Part shown: piece after piece, positions 8,774-19,003 of the stretch
Position numbering within the stretch: position 1 is the first letter of the stretch
How the letters are laid out: the number at the start of each line of letters is the position of its first letter
Source of the DNA: Roseiarcus sp963835885
GTDB taxonomy: Bacteria; Pseudomonadota; Alphaproteobacteria; Rhizobiales; Beijerinckiaceae
Direction: 5' to 3'
DNA: 64,000 nucleotides
Assembly (NCBI GenBank): GCA_963835885.1
Contig: CAWIHF010000014.1
Span: forward strand, 57,370-121,369
Position numbers and translations under genes: made by a program
Notes under the pieces: model-generated
The model's input: the letters and a program-made list of their open reading frames with translations, nothing else
Databases searched by the model: none
Told to the model about the DNA's origin: nothing

Positions 8774-9874
8774 CTATCGTCGCGCGGGCCAGTAGACGCC
8801 GCCGGTCATCGGTTTCGGAACGCCGGTCGTTGTCGGAAACGACAGCGGCGCGCTCTGGCGCGAGCGTAGCGCGAGATAGGCGAAGCATTGCGCTTCGATA
8901 GCGTCCCCATCGAATCCGATCGCCTCGACCGGCTCGATCCTGACGCGCAGGCGCTCGGCAAGCCGTTGCATGAGGAACGGATTGCGCCGTCCGCCGCCGG
9001 CTACGAGCCAGCGCGAGGGCGCCTGCGGGAACAGCCGCAGCGCTGCGGCCGTCGCCTCGACAGTGAAAGCTCCGAGCGTTGCCGCACCGTCGGCGTCGCT
9101 CAGGCGTTCGACTGCAGCTGTGAGCGCGGCGAAATGATTGCGGTCCAGCGACTTCGGCGGCGGGCGGTCGAAATAGGGGTCGCGCATCATCTCATCGAGC
9201 GAGGATGTGTCGATCTGCCCGCTCCGGGCAAGTGCGCCGTCCTCGTCGAAAGCGACGCCCCGCCGGCGAATGAGAAAATCGTCGAGCATAGCGTTGGCCG
9301 GACCAGTGTCGAAGGCGATGATCTCGCCACTGCGTCCCAACCAGGTGACGTTGCCGACCCCGCCCCAGTTGAGCACGGCCAGCGGCCTCTCGAGGGCCGC
9401 GGTTATTGCTCCGTGATAGACGGGCGCGAAAGGGGCGCCTTCGCCGCCCGCTGCGATGTCGGCAGAGCGGAAATCGCAGACGACGTCAATCTTCAGCGCC
9501 GCGGCCGCCCGCGGGCCGTCGCAGAGCTGGCGCGTCAAACGATCACGCGGCCGGTGTAGGATGGTCTGGCCGTGCAGGCCGGCGAGCGCGACGTTCTCGC
9601 GCGCTATCGCGAATTTCTTGAGGAAGGTTTCGACCGCCGCGACATGCGCGTCGGTCACCTGGCGCTCGAGCTCAAGCTGGGGCTTTTCCGCTTCGCTCGG
9701 GTCAGCGACTACGGCGCGCAATGAGCGGGCGAGCGGCTCGGCATAGGGGAAGGTCGCGCCTGGGCCGACCTCGACCCGCGTCTCTCCATCGCTATGAAGG
9801 AGCGCCACGTCGATGCCGTCCATCGATGTGCCGCTCATGACGCCAATGGCGGTCTGCATGCGCCCCCGGCTCAT
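8774..9874 (-). CDS. anmK: Anhydro-N-acetylmuramic acid kinase
   Basis: Recycles peptidoglycan by opening and phosphorylating 1,6-anhydro-MurNAc to MurNAc-6-phosphate with ATP. The 366-residue sequence carries the family opening AIGVMSGTSMDGIDVAL, the GLHGQT segment, NWGGVGNVTW, the DTGPANAMLDD motif and a C-terminal GFDGDAIEAQCFAYLA. I use the ATG at 9874 because it overlaps the upstream stop as ATGA, which suggests translational coupling; MQTAIG at 9859 is an alternative. It is cotranscribed with the cobalamin adenosyltransferase, an unexpected metabolic partner. Confidence 0.93.
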   Translation of the reverse strand: MSRGRMQTAIGVMSGTSMDGIDVALLHSDGETRVEVGPGATFPYAEPLARSLRAVVADPSEAEKPQLELERQVTDAHVAAVETFLKKFAIARENVALAGLHGQTILHRPRDRLTRQLCDGPRAAAALKIDVVCDFRSADIAAGGEGAPFAPVYHGAITAALERPLAVLNWGGVGNVTWLGRSGEIIAFDTGPANAMLDDFLIRRRGVAFDEDGALARSGQIDTSSLDEMMRDPYFDRPPPKSLDRNHFAALTAAVERLSDADGAATLGAFTVEATAAALRLFPQAPSRWLVAGGGRRNPFLMQRLAERLRVRIEPVEAIGFDGDAIEAQCFAYLALRSRQSAPLSFPTTTGVPKPMTGGVYWPARR

Positions 9875-10476
9875 CGGTTCCCAGTCTGATGTGCGCCGGG
9901 GGCCCACAGCACGTCCGCCTTGCCGAAGCCGTTTGCCGCGCGTGCGGCGACGAATAAATAGTCCGACAGGCGGTTGATATAGGCGAGCGCGGCCTCGCCA
10001 ACGTTCTCACCTTCGATCAAAGCCAGCGCTACGACGCTACGCTCGGCCCGCCGGCAGACGGCGCGCGCCAGATGAAGCGACGCTGATGCCGACGTTCCGC
10101 CCGGCAGAACGAACGATCGCAGCGGCTCGAGCTTGGAGTTCAGCGCGTCGATGGCGGTCTCGATCGCCTCGACCTGCGAGGTCGCGATGCGGAGGGCGCC
10201 GCCTGGCGCCTCGCCGGCGATCATGGGGAGGCACAAGTCCGCGCCGAGGTCGAACAGGTCGTTCTGGATGCGCGCCAGCATCAGCTCGATCGCTGCGAGT
10301 GCAGGATCGGCGGAACCGCTTGTATGAAGACGGGCGACGCCGATCGCGCAATTCGCCTCGTCCACGTCGCCCATGGCGGCGACGCGTGCATCGGACTTCG
10401 TCCGTCGCGAACCGTCGCCGAGGCCGGTCTCACCGCCGTCGCCGGTGCGCGTGTAGATAACGTTCAATCGAACCAT
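9871..10476 (-). CDS. Cob(I)alamin adenosyltransferase, PduO type
   Basis: A 201-residue ATP:corrinoid adenosyltransferase that makes adenosylcobalamin. It shows the N-terminal TRTGDGGETGLGDGSR ATP-binding motif at residues 9-24, DEANCAIG near 39-46, and the helix RAVCRRAERSVVAL near 138-151 with the conserved Arg residues. Its coenzyme would serve methylmalonyl-CoA mutase, which handles the propionyl-CoA produced by valine breakdown encoded earlier in the window; that link is inference. The stop overlaps the anmK start by four bases. Confidence 0.92.
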   Translation of the reverse strand: MVRLNVIYTRTGDGGETGLGDGSRRTKSDARVAAMGDVDEANCAIGVARLHTSGSADPALAAIELMLARIQNDLFDLGADLCLPMIAGEAPGGALRIATSQVEAIETAIDALNSKLEPLRSFVLPGGTSASASLHLARAVCRRAERSVVALALIEGENVGEAALAYINRLSDYLFVAARAANGFGKADVLWAPGAHQTGNR

Positions 10477-10575
10477 GGTCTACAGCCGAACGAAAACGCT
10501 GAATTATAAGTCAGCAGCAGACTTGCCGCCAAATCGTCGCTCGTATCCAAGGCGCCCCGCTTCCGGGGATTCGAA

Positions 10576-13196
10576 TCAATCACGCTTCATCAGGCGTTCG
10601 AGATAATCCCGCTCGTCGATTGGCCTATTGGGATCAGCGAGGCGGCGGCGTAGCTCCTCCATGACGCGACGCGCTCGCTCGGTCACGCCGCCGAGTTCCC
10701 TGAGAGATCCTTCGTCGCGGCCGAGGTTGCCCTCTCGCCCACGCCCTAGGGGATCGTCCCCAGGCCTTTCGCCCGGACGCATGCGGCGCGCTGTATATCC
10801 GCCTTTGCCGTCGCGTCCCTGACTCTGCCCCTGACCCATCTGCTTCTGCATACCCTGCGCGCCCTCGCGCAACGCTTCGAGGGCGCGGCCCTGCGCGTCA
10901 ACCGCCGCGCCTTTCCCGCTTTGCCCGTTGGCGCTCGGAGGGCTCTTATCGCCGCCCTGGCCCTTTTCGCCCTCAAGATTGCCCTCGGCCTCCTTCATGT
11001 CCTTTTCAGCATCATCAAACCCCTTCTCGCTCTTCATGCCGAAGCTTTTGAGCATCCTCTGCAATTCGGCTAGCCGGTCGCGCAGTTCGCGCTGGCGCTG
11101 TTCGAGTTGTGGTCCATCGGGATTGGATTCGCCGACATCCAGCTTGGAGTCAGGCTCGCCCTGGTCGAGATCTGTTGGGTTCCCATTGTCGTCCGTCTGC
11201 GGCTGTTCGTCCTGCCCCGGCTGCCTTGCGCGCCTTTCCGCGCGCTTCCGCTCGCGATCGCGCTGGTCGCTGCGAAACGTGTCGTCGCGCAGCGCTTGCT
11301 GATCGCGCAGGAGCTTGCCCAGTTCGTCCAGCTGCTTTCGCATCGCCTGTTTCAGCCGGGCTCTCGTCGTTCCCCTCGGCGCTGCGCATATTCTCGAACA
11401 TTTCCTGCATCTGATCGAGCATCGCCTCGGCCTCTTCGCGCGTGCCGTTCCGCGCGGCCTGTTCCATCCGATCCATCAACTTGTCGAGATCCTGCGTCTG
11501 CTGGTTCGACTCATCCGCGCTCTGCTCGCCGTTGCGCTCGGCTTTTCGCGCCATCTCGCCGGCAAAGCGCCTGGCCGCCTCGCGCAGGTCCTGCATCAGC
11601 TTTTTGATCTCGTCGTCGCTGGCGCCGCGCTTGAGAGCCTCGCGCAAGGCTTTTTCGGCGGCGCGGAGATCGCGCTCTGCCTGGGAGGCGTCGCCGTCCT
11701 CGATCTGCTGCGCCATCGCCCAGAGGAGCGCCGCGACGTCCAGGAGGTCGGCGTCGGTGTGTGCGGCGGCGAGTGAAGACCGGGCCTGCCTCAATCCTAG
11801 ATAGACGTTGGACGGGGTGTCGAACAGCTCCGGCGCGACCCCGAGGCCGGTCAGCGCCGCCTCGACGCGCTTGGGCGCGTGGTCCGGGTCGAGAATGAGG
11901 TTGCGACGCTGTTCGACGAGTGCGCGTGCAAGCGGATTATGAAAGTCCCGCTGCGGCAGCGTCACTTCGACTGGTGCGCTCGTCCCCGTCTTGCCGGAGA
12001 CGCTGAGCGCGCTCAAGGTCATCAGCGACGCGCGCGCCCGCCCATGGATGCTCGGAAAGGTCGGCGGTTGTGCGAGCGTCGCCGACGCCGTTTTCGCTCG
12101 CGGGCAATTGCAGGGCGGCTTGCGGTGGCGCCGCTAGGCTTCGGGGCGTAGGTTTCGAGGCGTCGTGCGGCAGCGCGAATTCGGCGCGCGCGCCGGAAAT
12201 GCCGTAGCGGTCGTCGAGCCGATAGGCGAGTGTGAGGGAGCCGCTGATATTGGCGCGTGGCTCCTCGGTCAGTTTGATCGTCGGAGTTCCGGCCGGCGTG
12301 ACCGCGAAAACGAGCTCGGCGACCTTCCTTCCCTCGCGCAGGATCGTCGCCTTGCCATCGCCGCGGATTGTCCAGCGGTGTTCGCGCGGCTGGTTCTCCG
12401 TCGACGTGGTCTTCCCCTCGACCGGTGCGATCCGGCCCTCGACGCGCGTCTCGACTACGGCGGGATCGCCTCGCACGACGAGCGCGGAATCCTCGAACAG
12501 CTTCAGCGTCTGCGCCTCCGCCGACTTGAAGTCGATGACCATCGGCGGGCGCCCCGCATAGGGCGGCGGATCGATCCAGGCATCAATTCGGCTTTGCGTG
12601 GTCGCAGCGGCCGCACCGCCGCCGTCCCAGTCGAAGGCGGCGGCGAACCGGCCATAGAGCTCGGGCCCAGCGGCGGTAGCGGCAGCGAAGGCCAGGAGCG
12701 CAGCGGCGAAGCGGAGCGCGTAAGGGTCGCGTTCGGCCATCCCCGGGGCGGGCTTCGCAATCCGGATCGCGTCGACAGAGCGCTCGAGCCGCGCCCGATG
12801 TTCGGCCCATAACGCCTGGGCCACCGGATCGCGGTCATTGGCGAGCGTGTCCGCGAACGAGGTCGCCGGGCGGTGGGCTTCTCCCGAATCGCGGTCGAGC
12901 CTGGCCTGGATGTCGCGCGCCGCCGGCCAGCGCAGCCGCAAGAGCGGGGCTAGCGCGGCGATAATGGCGAACGCGAACAGGGCGACGCCGGCAATCCGCA
13001 GGGTGCGCGGCGCGAAAAGCCACACGCCGAGCCAGGAGACGGCAAGGAACAGAATAGCGACCGCCAGCCCCCAGACGAGCGGCGGCCAGGCGCGTTCGAC
13101 GAAGAGCACGCGCCCCGCAGCCTTCGACAGCTCCGCCAGCCCGCCGCCCTCGCGTTCCCGCGGGCTGTCTGTATGTCTCGATTCGTCCTTCGTCAC
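10576..13196 (-). CDS. DUF4175/TIGR02302 family membrane protein (two frameshifts)
   Basis: Three consecutive frames make one ~870-residue protein. The N-terminal part (13196 to ~12050) has two membrane helices (WGLAVAILFLAVSWLGVWLF and LRIAGVALFAFAIIAALAPL), then a beta-rich domain. The middle (about 12040 to 11360) and the C-terminus (11343 to 10576) are highly charged coiled-coil sequence rich in Glu, Arg and Gln, ending RDYLERLMKRD. Length and topology match TIGR02302, a Rhizobiales protein of unknown role usually next to lysA, as here. The frame changes near 12040 and 11360. Confidence 0.85.
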
Positions 13197-13230
13197 GCTC
13201 CGCTCGGTTACTGGCCGACCTTTGCAACCC

Positions 13231-14502
13231 TCACGTCAACCAAGGCGGAAGTGTGTCGAGGGCAATCAATTCCTCGAACGTCCGCCTCGGCCTGATGACC
13301 GCATAGTCCGCCCCCTTGACGAGGATTTCCGGAACAAGAAGGCGGGAATTGTAGGTGCCCGCCTGCACCGCGCCATAGGCGCCGGCGCTCATAATAGCAA
13401 CGAGGTCGTCACCGGCGACCTCGGCGATGTCGCGGTCAAGGGCCAGATAGTCGCCGCTTTCGCAGACCGGCCCGACCACGTCAGCGCGGATCATGCGCGC
13501 GGCGTGCGGCGCGGGCGCCTGCACCGGCAGTATATCGTGATGGGCGTCGTAAAGAGTTGGCCGGACGAGATCGTTCATCGCCGCGTCGACAATGACGAAG
13601 CTTTTGCCTTCGCTTCTTTTCACAAAAATCACCGAGGCGATCAATACGCCCGCATTGCCGACGATGAGCCGCCCGGGCTCGAGGTAGATCTTACAGTCGA
13701 GGGCTCTTGTGTGGCGCGCGACAATCTCGGCATAGGCGCTAGGGAATGGCGGCGGATTATTGTCGGAACGATAGGGGATGCCGAGCCCGCCGCCGAGATC
13801 GACGTGCTCGATCCGGTGCCCATCGGCGCGCAATGTCCGCACGAAATCGGCCAGCAGCGCAAAGGCGTTGTCGAAAGGCTCGAGGTCGGTGATCTGCGAG
13901 CCGATGTGTATGTCGACGCCGCGAATGCAAAGGCCAGGCAACACGCGGGCGCGCTCGTAGACCTCCCGGGCGCGGGAGATTGGCACGCCGAATTTGTTCT
14001 CTGTTTTTCCAGTCGAAATTTTTGCGTGGGTCCGCGCGTCGATGTCCGGATTAACGCGAATTGCGATCGGGGCGGTCGCGCCGCGTGCGGCGGCGACGGC
14101 TGAGAGCGCCTCCAATTCGGGCTCCGATTCGACGTTGAAACAGAGGATATTCTCGTCGAGGCCGAGGTTCATCTCGGCCCGGGTCTTGCCGACGCCGGAA
14201 AATATGATCCTTTCCCCCGGCACTCCCGCTGCGCGCGCCCGCCTCAACTCCCCCTCGCTGACGACGTCCATACCGCCGCCGAGCCGGGCGATGATGGTGA
14301 GGACTGCCTGATTGGAATTGGCCTTCATCGCATAACAGAGGAGCGCATCCTGGCCGGCGAAGGCTGCGCGGAACACCTCGAAATGCCGCTCGATGGTGGC
14401 GCTCGAATAGCAATAGAACGGCGTGCCGACAGTTCGCGCAATGTCCGGCAGAGGCACGTCCTCAGCGTGGAGCACGCCGTCGCGATAGGCGAAATGATGC
14501 AT
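13231..14502 (-). CDS. lysA: Diaminopimelate decarboxylase
   Basis: Last step of lysine synthesis: meso-diaminopimelate to lysine, PLP-dependent. The 423-residue protein has YAMKAN near residue 58 with the PLP Lys, the glycine-rich HVDLGGGLGIPY phosphate-binding loop, EPGRLIVGNAG, and the dimer-contributed active-site CESGDYLA with the catalytic Cys. It starts 7 bp after lptM and is followed by the TIGR02302 gene, the standard order in Rhizobiales. dapD, an earlier enzyme of the same route, lies at 56.5 kb on the far side of the prophage. Confidence 0.96.
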   Translation of the reverse strand: MHHFAYRDGVLHAEDVPLPDIARTVGTPFYCYSSATIERHFEVFRAAFAGQDALLCYAMKANSNQAVLTIIARLGGGMDVVSEGELRRARAAGVPGERIIFSGVGKTRAEMNLGLDENILCFNVESEPELEALSAVAAARGATAPIAIRVNPDIDARTHAKISTGKTENKFGVPISRAREVYERARVLPGLCIRGVDIHIGSQITDLEPFDNAFALLADFVRTLRADGHRIEHVDLGGGLGIPYRSDNNPPPFPSAYAEIVARHTRALDCKIYLEPGRLIVGNAGVLIASVIFVKRSEGKSFVIVDAAMNDLVRPTLYDAHHDILPVQAPAPHAARMIRADVVGPVCESGDYLALDRDIAEVAGDDLVAIMSAGAYGAVQAGTYNSRLLVPEILVKGADYAVIRPRRTFEELIALDTLPPWLT

Positions 14503-14509
14503 CGCGGAT

Positions 14510-14764
14510 TTATTTCAGCAGCGGATCGAGAATGAAAGGCTGATTGGGCGGCGTGATCGGAGGAATCTTCGGTTTCAACTGAGGACTGATCGTCTCCATG
14601 CTTCCCGGCGCGGCGGAGGCGGCAGGCCTGGCGGGGGCATTGGCGCCGGCAGGAGGTTCCAGCGGACCGATACGGCCGCAGCCAGCCGCGCCGAGCGAAG
14701 CCAGCGCCGCAAGCGCCAGCGCGCGGCAACGGCCGATAGGAGAAGGCGGAACTCTGGCGGACAC
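14510..14764 (-). CDS. lptM: LptM-like lipoprotein (LPS translocon maturation)
   Basis: An 84-residue lipoprotein: basic start, hydrophobic LALAALASLGAAGC lipobox with Cys at about 29, then the short conserved CGRIGPLEPP block and a Pro/Ala-rich tail. This small family (YifL) assists LptD oxidative maturation in E. coli and sits immediately upstream of lysA in many proteobacteria, as here with a 7-bp gap. Its role in alphaproteobacteria is inferred from the family. Confidence 0.82.
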   Translation of the reverse strand: MSARVPPSPIGRCRALALAALASLGAAGCGRIGPLEPPAGANAPARPAASAAPGSMETISPQLKPKIPPITPPNQPFILDPLLK

Positions 14765-15032
14765 GAGCGACTCCGGATGGGCGCGGCACTATATAGAAAC
14801 CGCCCGCATACGCCGAATCGGTTGGCGCAAAGTTCAAGATCGAAAGACGGAAATTCGCGTGCCGGCTTTGTTCACGTGTCCGTCAAGGGAGATGTCTGTG
14901 TCACTTCCGCCGATCTTGGGCGCGCCCAGCGCCCGGGCGAATCCAATTCGGCGTAAGGGCCGGCGCAGCCGCGCCGAAGGTCGCCTTTGGCAGCGGGCCC
15001 GCACGGACCCTTCCGGAAGCGATGCCTTCAAT

Positions 15033-15308
15033 TCAATTCCCGCAGGTAATGAAATAAGGTCGAGTCGTGGTATCGTGGGTCGGGCTGTCCGATCGGCCAA
15101 ATTTCACCGCGAGCCTACGACCGTGGGCTTCGCACCAGGCGTCAGCCACGACTTGGCCGCATTCGCCTCCTTCGCCGAGACAGTCTTCCACGCCATAACC
15201 CGACGCTGCGGCAATGACGTAGGTGCTCGTATCGTCCGCGGACGCCTTGCTGGCGCCGGCGACCGTCAGAGCAAGGAGCAAGACGGGGACAAAACGCGTG
15301 GTGGACAT
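15033..15308 (-). CDS. Small secreted Cys-containing protein
   Basis: A 91-residue protein with a signal peptide (FVPVLLLALTVAGASKASA). The mature part contains STYVIAAASGYGVEDCLGEGGECGQVVADAWCEAHGRR and a C-terminal YFITCGN, giving four Cys residues likely to form disulfides in the periplasm. I recognise this as a widespread short conserved protein of Rhizobiales without an assigned function. It stands alone, with ~270 bp before lptM and ~140 bp after AGE epimerase. Confidence 0.75.
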   Translation of the reverse strand: MSTTRFVPVLLLALTVAGASKASADDTSTYVIAAASGYGVEDCLGEGGECGQVVADAWCEAHGRRLAVKFGRSDSPTHDTTTRPYFITCGN

Positions 15309-15444
15309 GACGATAATCTTTCTTGTGCGAAGGCGGTCGGTCCGAAATTTCGAGGGAAGAAATAAACGGACCGTTAAAAAGTCCTAACCATCGCTCGCTC
15401 TGCTTCGGCTATCGGCCTCCAGGACTTGAATATGGATCGAGCAG

Positions 15445-16719
15445 TCAGATCGGAGGTTTAGTCGCCAGCTCGTAGAGACCTTTCGTGACACTGCCGGTCG
15501 TCGGCAGGATGGGAATTAGACACGCCTGCAACGAATGATAAATATCGACTTTTCCGAAGAACGGATCCGAATTCGGCTTAAGAGCGGTGTCGACTTGCGC
15601 CCTCCAGCCCCCGTTGTTTCGGTCGATGAAGCATGTGGCGATGAAACTCCAAATACGGCGATACCACTCCTCGAAGATCGGACTGCCTTCGATGGCGTTT
15701 AGAAAAGCCGCCGCGCCGACGCCCTCACAACACGGCCACCAATATCGATCGCGAATGTGCGGGCGACCTTCCCAGTCGAGCGTGTAGTAGAAGCCGCCCG
15801 TGTTCTTATCCCATCCGTCGGAGACAGCTTTGGCGAAGAGCGACTTCGCCGCGGCGCGGAGCCAGTCCAATTTGCGTCCTCCGAGCTCCCACAATTGGAG
15901 CAGCAGCCGTGTCCACTCCAGTGAGTGGCCCGGCGTCGTCCCGTATGGACGAAACATCGGGCTCTCCGAATAATCCCTGTCGACGCGCCAATCCTGGGTG
16001 AAATGCTCCGGTAGACGCCAAGCGTTTTCTGCCGTGCGGCGGCAAATAATGAGCTCGGCGATCCGTTCAGCCATGTGAAGGTAGGTCGAATCTGCAGTCG
16101 CTTCGAAGGCCGCCATGAGAGATTCTGTTAGATGCATGTTGGAGTTCTGGCCGCGATAAGAATTGTCGGAGCGCCAGTCGCGCGTGAACTCTTCCGCGGA
16201 GGCGCCGAAGTTTTCCTCCCAGAAGCGATCACGGATCGCGGTCGAAACGTCGTCCAGAAGGCGTTGCGCGTCGGGATGGCCGGCAACCTTCGCGCTCGAT
16301 GCGGCGAGAAGTACAAAAGCATGCCCGTAGGCCTGCTTCGTGCTGTCCGTCGGCTCGTTGTAACCGACTGCCCAGTAGTAGCCGCCAAACTCTCGATCGC
16401 GATGACCATTCCACAGGAAATGCATTCCGTGATCGACGATGAGGTCGGCGCCTGGACGACCCATCAGATGCGCAATCGCGAACGCGTGGACAATCCGTGA
16501 CGTCGCATAGAGATATCGAGCGGGAATGCCGCCAGAGCCGAAGCCGGGCGCCGCGGGCCGCCCCTCGTCGTCGAGATCGTGAAAACCGCCAAGCGGGTTG
16601 ATGATCTGCCGCTCGAAAAACGCGAACAAATCGTTTGCGCGCTGAAGCAGCCATGTCCGATGACTATGCAGGTCGGTCCATTTTCTGTTGGGGGGCGTTA
16701 CGGCGAATGGCTTTATCAA
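15445..16719 (-). CDS. AGE-family sugar epimerase/isomerase
   Basis: A 424-residue (alpha/alpha)6-barrel protein of the N-acylglucosamine 2-epimerase superfamily. Typical segments are RIVHAFAIAHLMG, YGHAFVLLAAS, NSNMHLTESLMAAFEA, TPGHSLEWTRLLLQL and YWWPCCEGVGAAAFL, which carry the conserved His and Glu residues of the active site. The family includes GlcNAc 2-epimerase, cellobiose 2-epimerase, mannose isomerase and sulfoquinovose isomerase (YihS). The sequence looks closest to the YihS/mannose isomerase side, but the substrate cannot be fixed and no sugar operon surrounds it. Confidence 0.85.
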   Translation of the reverse strand: MIKPFAVTPPNRKWTDLHSHRTWLLQRANDLFAFFERQIINPLGGFHDLDDEGRPAAPGFGSGGIPARYLYATSRIVHAFAIAHLMGRPGADLIVDHGMHFLWNGHRDREFGGYYWAVGYNEPTDSTKQAYGHAFVLLAASSAKVAGHPDAQRLLDDVSTAIRDRFWEENFGASAEEFTRDWRSDNSYRGQNSNMHLTESLMAAFEATADSTYLHMAERIAELIICRRTAENAWRLPEHFTQDWRVDRDYSESPMFRPYGTTPGHSLEWTRLLLQLWELGGRKLDWLRAAAKSLFAKAVSDGWDKNTGGFYYTLDWEGRPHIRDRYWWPCCEGVGAAAFLNAIEGSPIFEEWYRRIWSFIATCFIDRNNGGWRAQVDTALKPNSDPFFGKVDIYHSLQACLIPILPTTGSVTKGLYELATKPPI

Positions 16720-16855
16720 CGGCGACTCCAGCGGTATTTGACGTCGCGCACAAATGCATCATTCTGCCTTCGCGTGACAAGATGGCGTGCTCGTCTCCTT
16801 CGTTCTTGGTCGGGTCAACCGACTTGGGCATAGAGTACCGATTTGGAACAGACCA

Positions 16856-18134
16856 ATGAATGTTCTTATTCTTGGCTCCGGCGCTCGGGAGCATGCTCTC
16901 GCGTACGCTTGCGCTAAGTCCGCCTACCTCGGAAAATTATTCGTGGCGCCAGGCAACCCCGGCTGTGCGAGGGTCGCCGCATGCTGTTTGGCTAGATCTG
17001 ACGGATCACGCGCAAATCATCGAATTCTGCCGAAAGGAGTTGATAGACTTGGTCGTTGTCGGTCCAGAAGCCCCCTTGGTCGCAGGGATAGCCGATGATC
17101 TCGCCAACGAGGGCATAGCCTGTTTTGGGCCGTCGCGAGCCGCCGCCAGGCTTGAAGGATCGAAGGGTTATGCAAAGGATTTTTGCCGCGAGTTCGGCAT
17201 CCCAACCGCCGAATATCGACGCTTCGTGGACCGAAACGAAGCAAAAGCCTTCATACGGGAGTGGGGCGCTCCAATCGTGGTCAAGGTGGATGGACTTGCC
17301 GCAGGCAAGGGCGTCGTCGTTGCCGAGACGGTCGGGGAGGCGGAAAAAGCTGTCGACTCTCTGTTGACCGCATTCGGATCGTCGAAGGCGGAGTTGGTGG
17401 TCGAGCAGTTTCTGAAGGGCGAGGAAGTGTCGTTCTTCGCCCTTTGCGACGGCAAAGACGCCGTCCCTTTCGCAAGCGCGCAGGATCATAAGCGGCTCGG
17501 CGACGGAGACACCGGGCCGAATACCGGCGGGATGGGCGCTTACTCTCCGCCCCCCATCATGACCTCGCGACTCGGCGAACGCGTGATGCGCGAAATCATC
17601 CGGCCGACGGTTCAAGGCATGACTCAACGCGGCGCGCCGTTTCGTGGGGTGCTGTTCGCCGGCCTGATGATCGACGATACGGGCCCGAAACTGATCGAAT
17701 ACAACGTTCGGTTCGGAGACCCTGAGGCCGAGGTCATTCTCGCCCGTCTGACGGACGACATATTGCCGTTGCTTGAATCATGCGCGAAGGGACACCTTTC
17801 CGGCAAATCGCCATCATTTGCTGCCGACGCGACTTTGGCGGTCGTCATGGCGGCGAGGGGATATCCTGGGGAACCACTTCGCGGCGCGAGGATCGGTGGG
17901 CTGGACGACGCAGAACGCGTGCCAGGCGTGACGGTCTTTCATGCTGGAACTCGGCAAGTAGGCGATGAAATTGTTTCGGACGGCGGACGCGTCTTGGCTA
18001 TAACGGCACGCGGGCGCACTGTCGGGGAAGCGAAAGAGCGCGCCTACGCTGCTGTCGACCACATCGACTGGCCCGAAGGCTATTGCAGGCGCGACATCGG
18101 GTGGCGGGCGTCGAACTTGGAAACTAAGCCTTGA
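16856..18134 (+). CDS. purD: Phosphoribosylamine-glycine ligase (one frameshift)
   Basis: GAR synthetase, step 2 of purine synthesis, an ATP-grasp ligase. The N-terminus MNVLILGSGAREHALAYACAK and VAPGNPGCARVA is read from 16856; the frame changes near 16985 and the rest runs to 18134. Family motifs there include VVVGPEAPLVAGIADDL, VKVDGLAAGKGVVVAET, GDTGPNTGGMGAYSP and EYNVRFGDPEAEV. Joined length is ~425 residues, normal for PurD. The stop overlaps the TTG start of the patatin gene. The single shift may be an indel error. Whether this is the only purD of the genome is unknown. Confidence 0.88.
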
Positions 18135-19003
18135 ACGCAGCCTCCGATCATACGGTGATAACTGGTCGACCAAGCGTTGCGATCGCGCTTGGCGGCGGGG
18201 GAGCACGAGGAATTGCCCATGTGCTTGCGCTCGAGGCGCTCGACGAATTGGGCATTCGGCCAGCCGCTATTGCCGGGACGTCGATGGGCGCCGTTATTGG
18301 CGCGGCTTATGCCGCCGGCCTTGAAGCGAAGATCATTCGAAGTCACATTCTGAGTGTTCTGCGGAACAGGTCGGACGTCATTGGGAAATTAATGCGGGCT
18401 CGAGTCGGCCGGTTCGCTGATCTTGTGCTTCGTGGGCGGGGGAACCCGGTGATGCTCGACCCGGAGATTTTTTTAGAATTGTTTTGGCCTGTTGATATGC
18501 CAGAAAGGTTTGAATCTCTTGAGGTAGATACCTTGGTGGTGGCGACGAATTACGTGGATCGCAATGAGATAGTCTATCGGTCCGGCCCCTTGAAGGCGGC
18601 AGTCGCCGGCTCGATGGCGATTCCCGGTCTGTTTCGCCCGGTCGAACACGGTCGCAGTGTCCTTATCGATGGCGGGGCGGTGAATCCGCTTCCCTACGAC
18701 CTTCTATTCGACAGCGCGGACATTGTCATCGCGGTCGACGTTACGTTTGGCGGACGCTCGCGGATACGCCGACTGCCTTCGCCGCTCGAGTCGATGTTTG
18801 GCGCGGCGCAAATCATGCAAGGCGCGATTACCGAACAGAAGATCAGGAGACGGCCTCCGGACGTTCTCATTCGTCCTAAGGTCGAGCAGTTTGGCCTGTT
18901 GGATTTTTTTCGCGCGGGGCAGATTCTGCGCGGAGCCGAAGAAAGCAAGAACGAGCTCAAGATGGCCCTTCACGCTCAGATGACAAACTTTCGAGCGGCT
19001 TGA
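18131..19003 (+). CDS. Patatin-like phospholipase (RssA-type)
   Basis: A 290-residue patatin-fold hydrolase. It shows the oxyanion-hole motif ALGGGGARGIAH at about 19-30, the nucleophile elbow GTSMG near 56-60 with the catalytic Ser, and the DGGAVNPLP motif near 182-190 with the catalytic Asp. The family cleaves acyl esters of membrane lipids. The start is a TTG whose last bases overlap the purD stop (TTGA). The last 47 bp overlap the convergent fmt gene tail to tail. Physiological substrate unknown. Confidence 0.88.
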   Translation: MNAASDHTVITGRPSVAIALGGGGARGIAHVLALEALDELGIRPAAIAGTSMGAVIGAAYAAGLEAKIIRSHILSVLRNRSDVIGKLMRARVGRFADLVLRGRGNPVMLDPEIFLELFWPVDMPERFESLEVDTLVVATNYVDRNEIVYRSGPLKAAVAGSMAIPGLFRPVEHGRSVLIDGGAVNPLPYDLLFDSADIVIAVDVTFGGRSRIRRLPSPLESMFGAAQIMQGAITEQKIRRRPPDVLIRPKVEQFGLLDFFRAGQILRGAEESKNELKMALHAQMTNFRAA

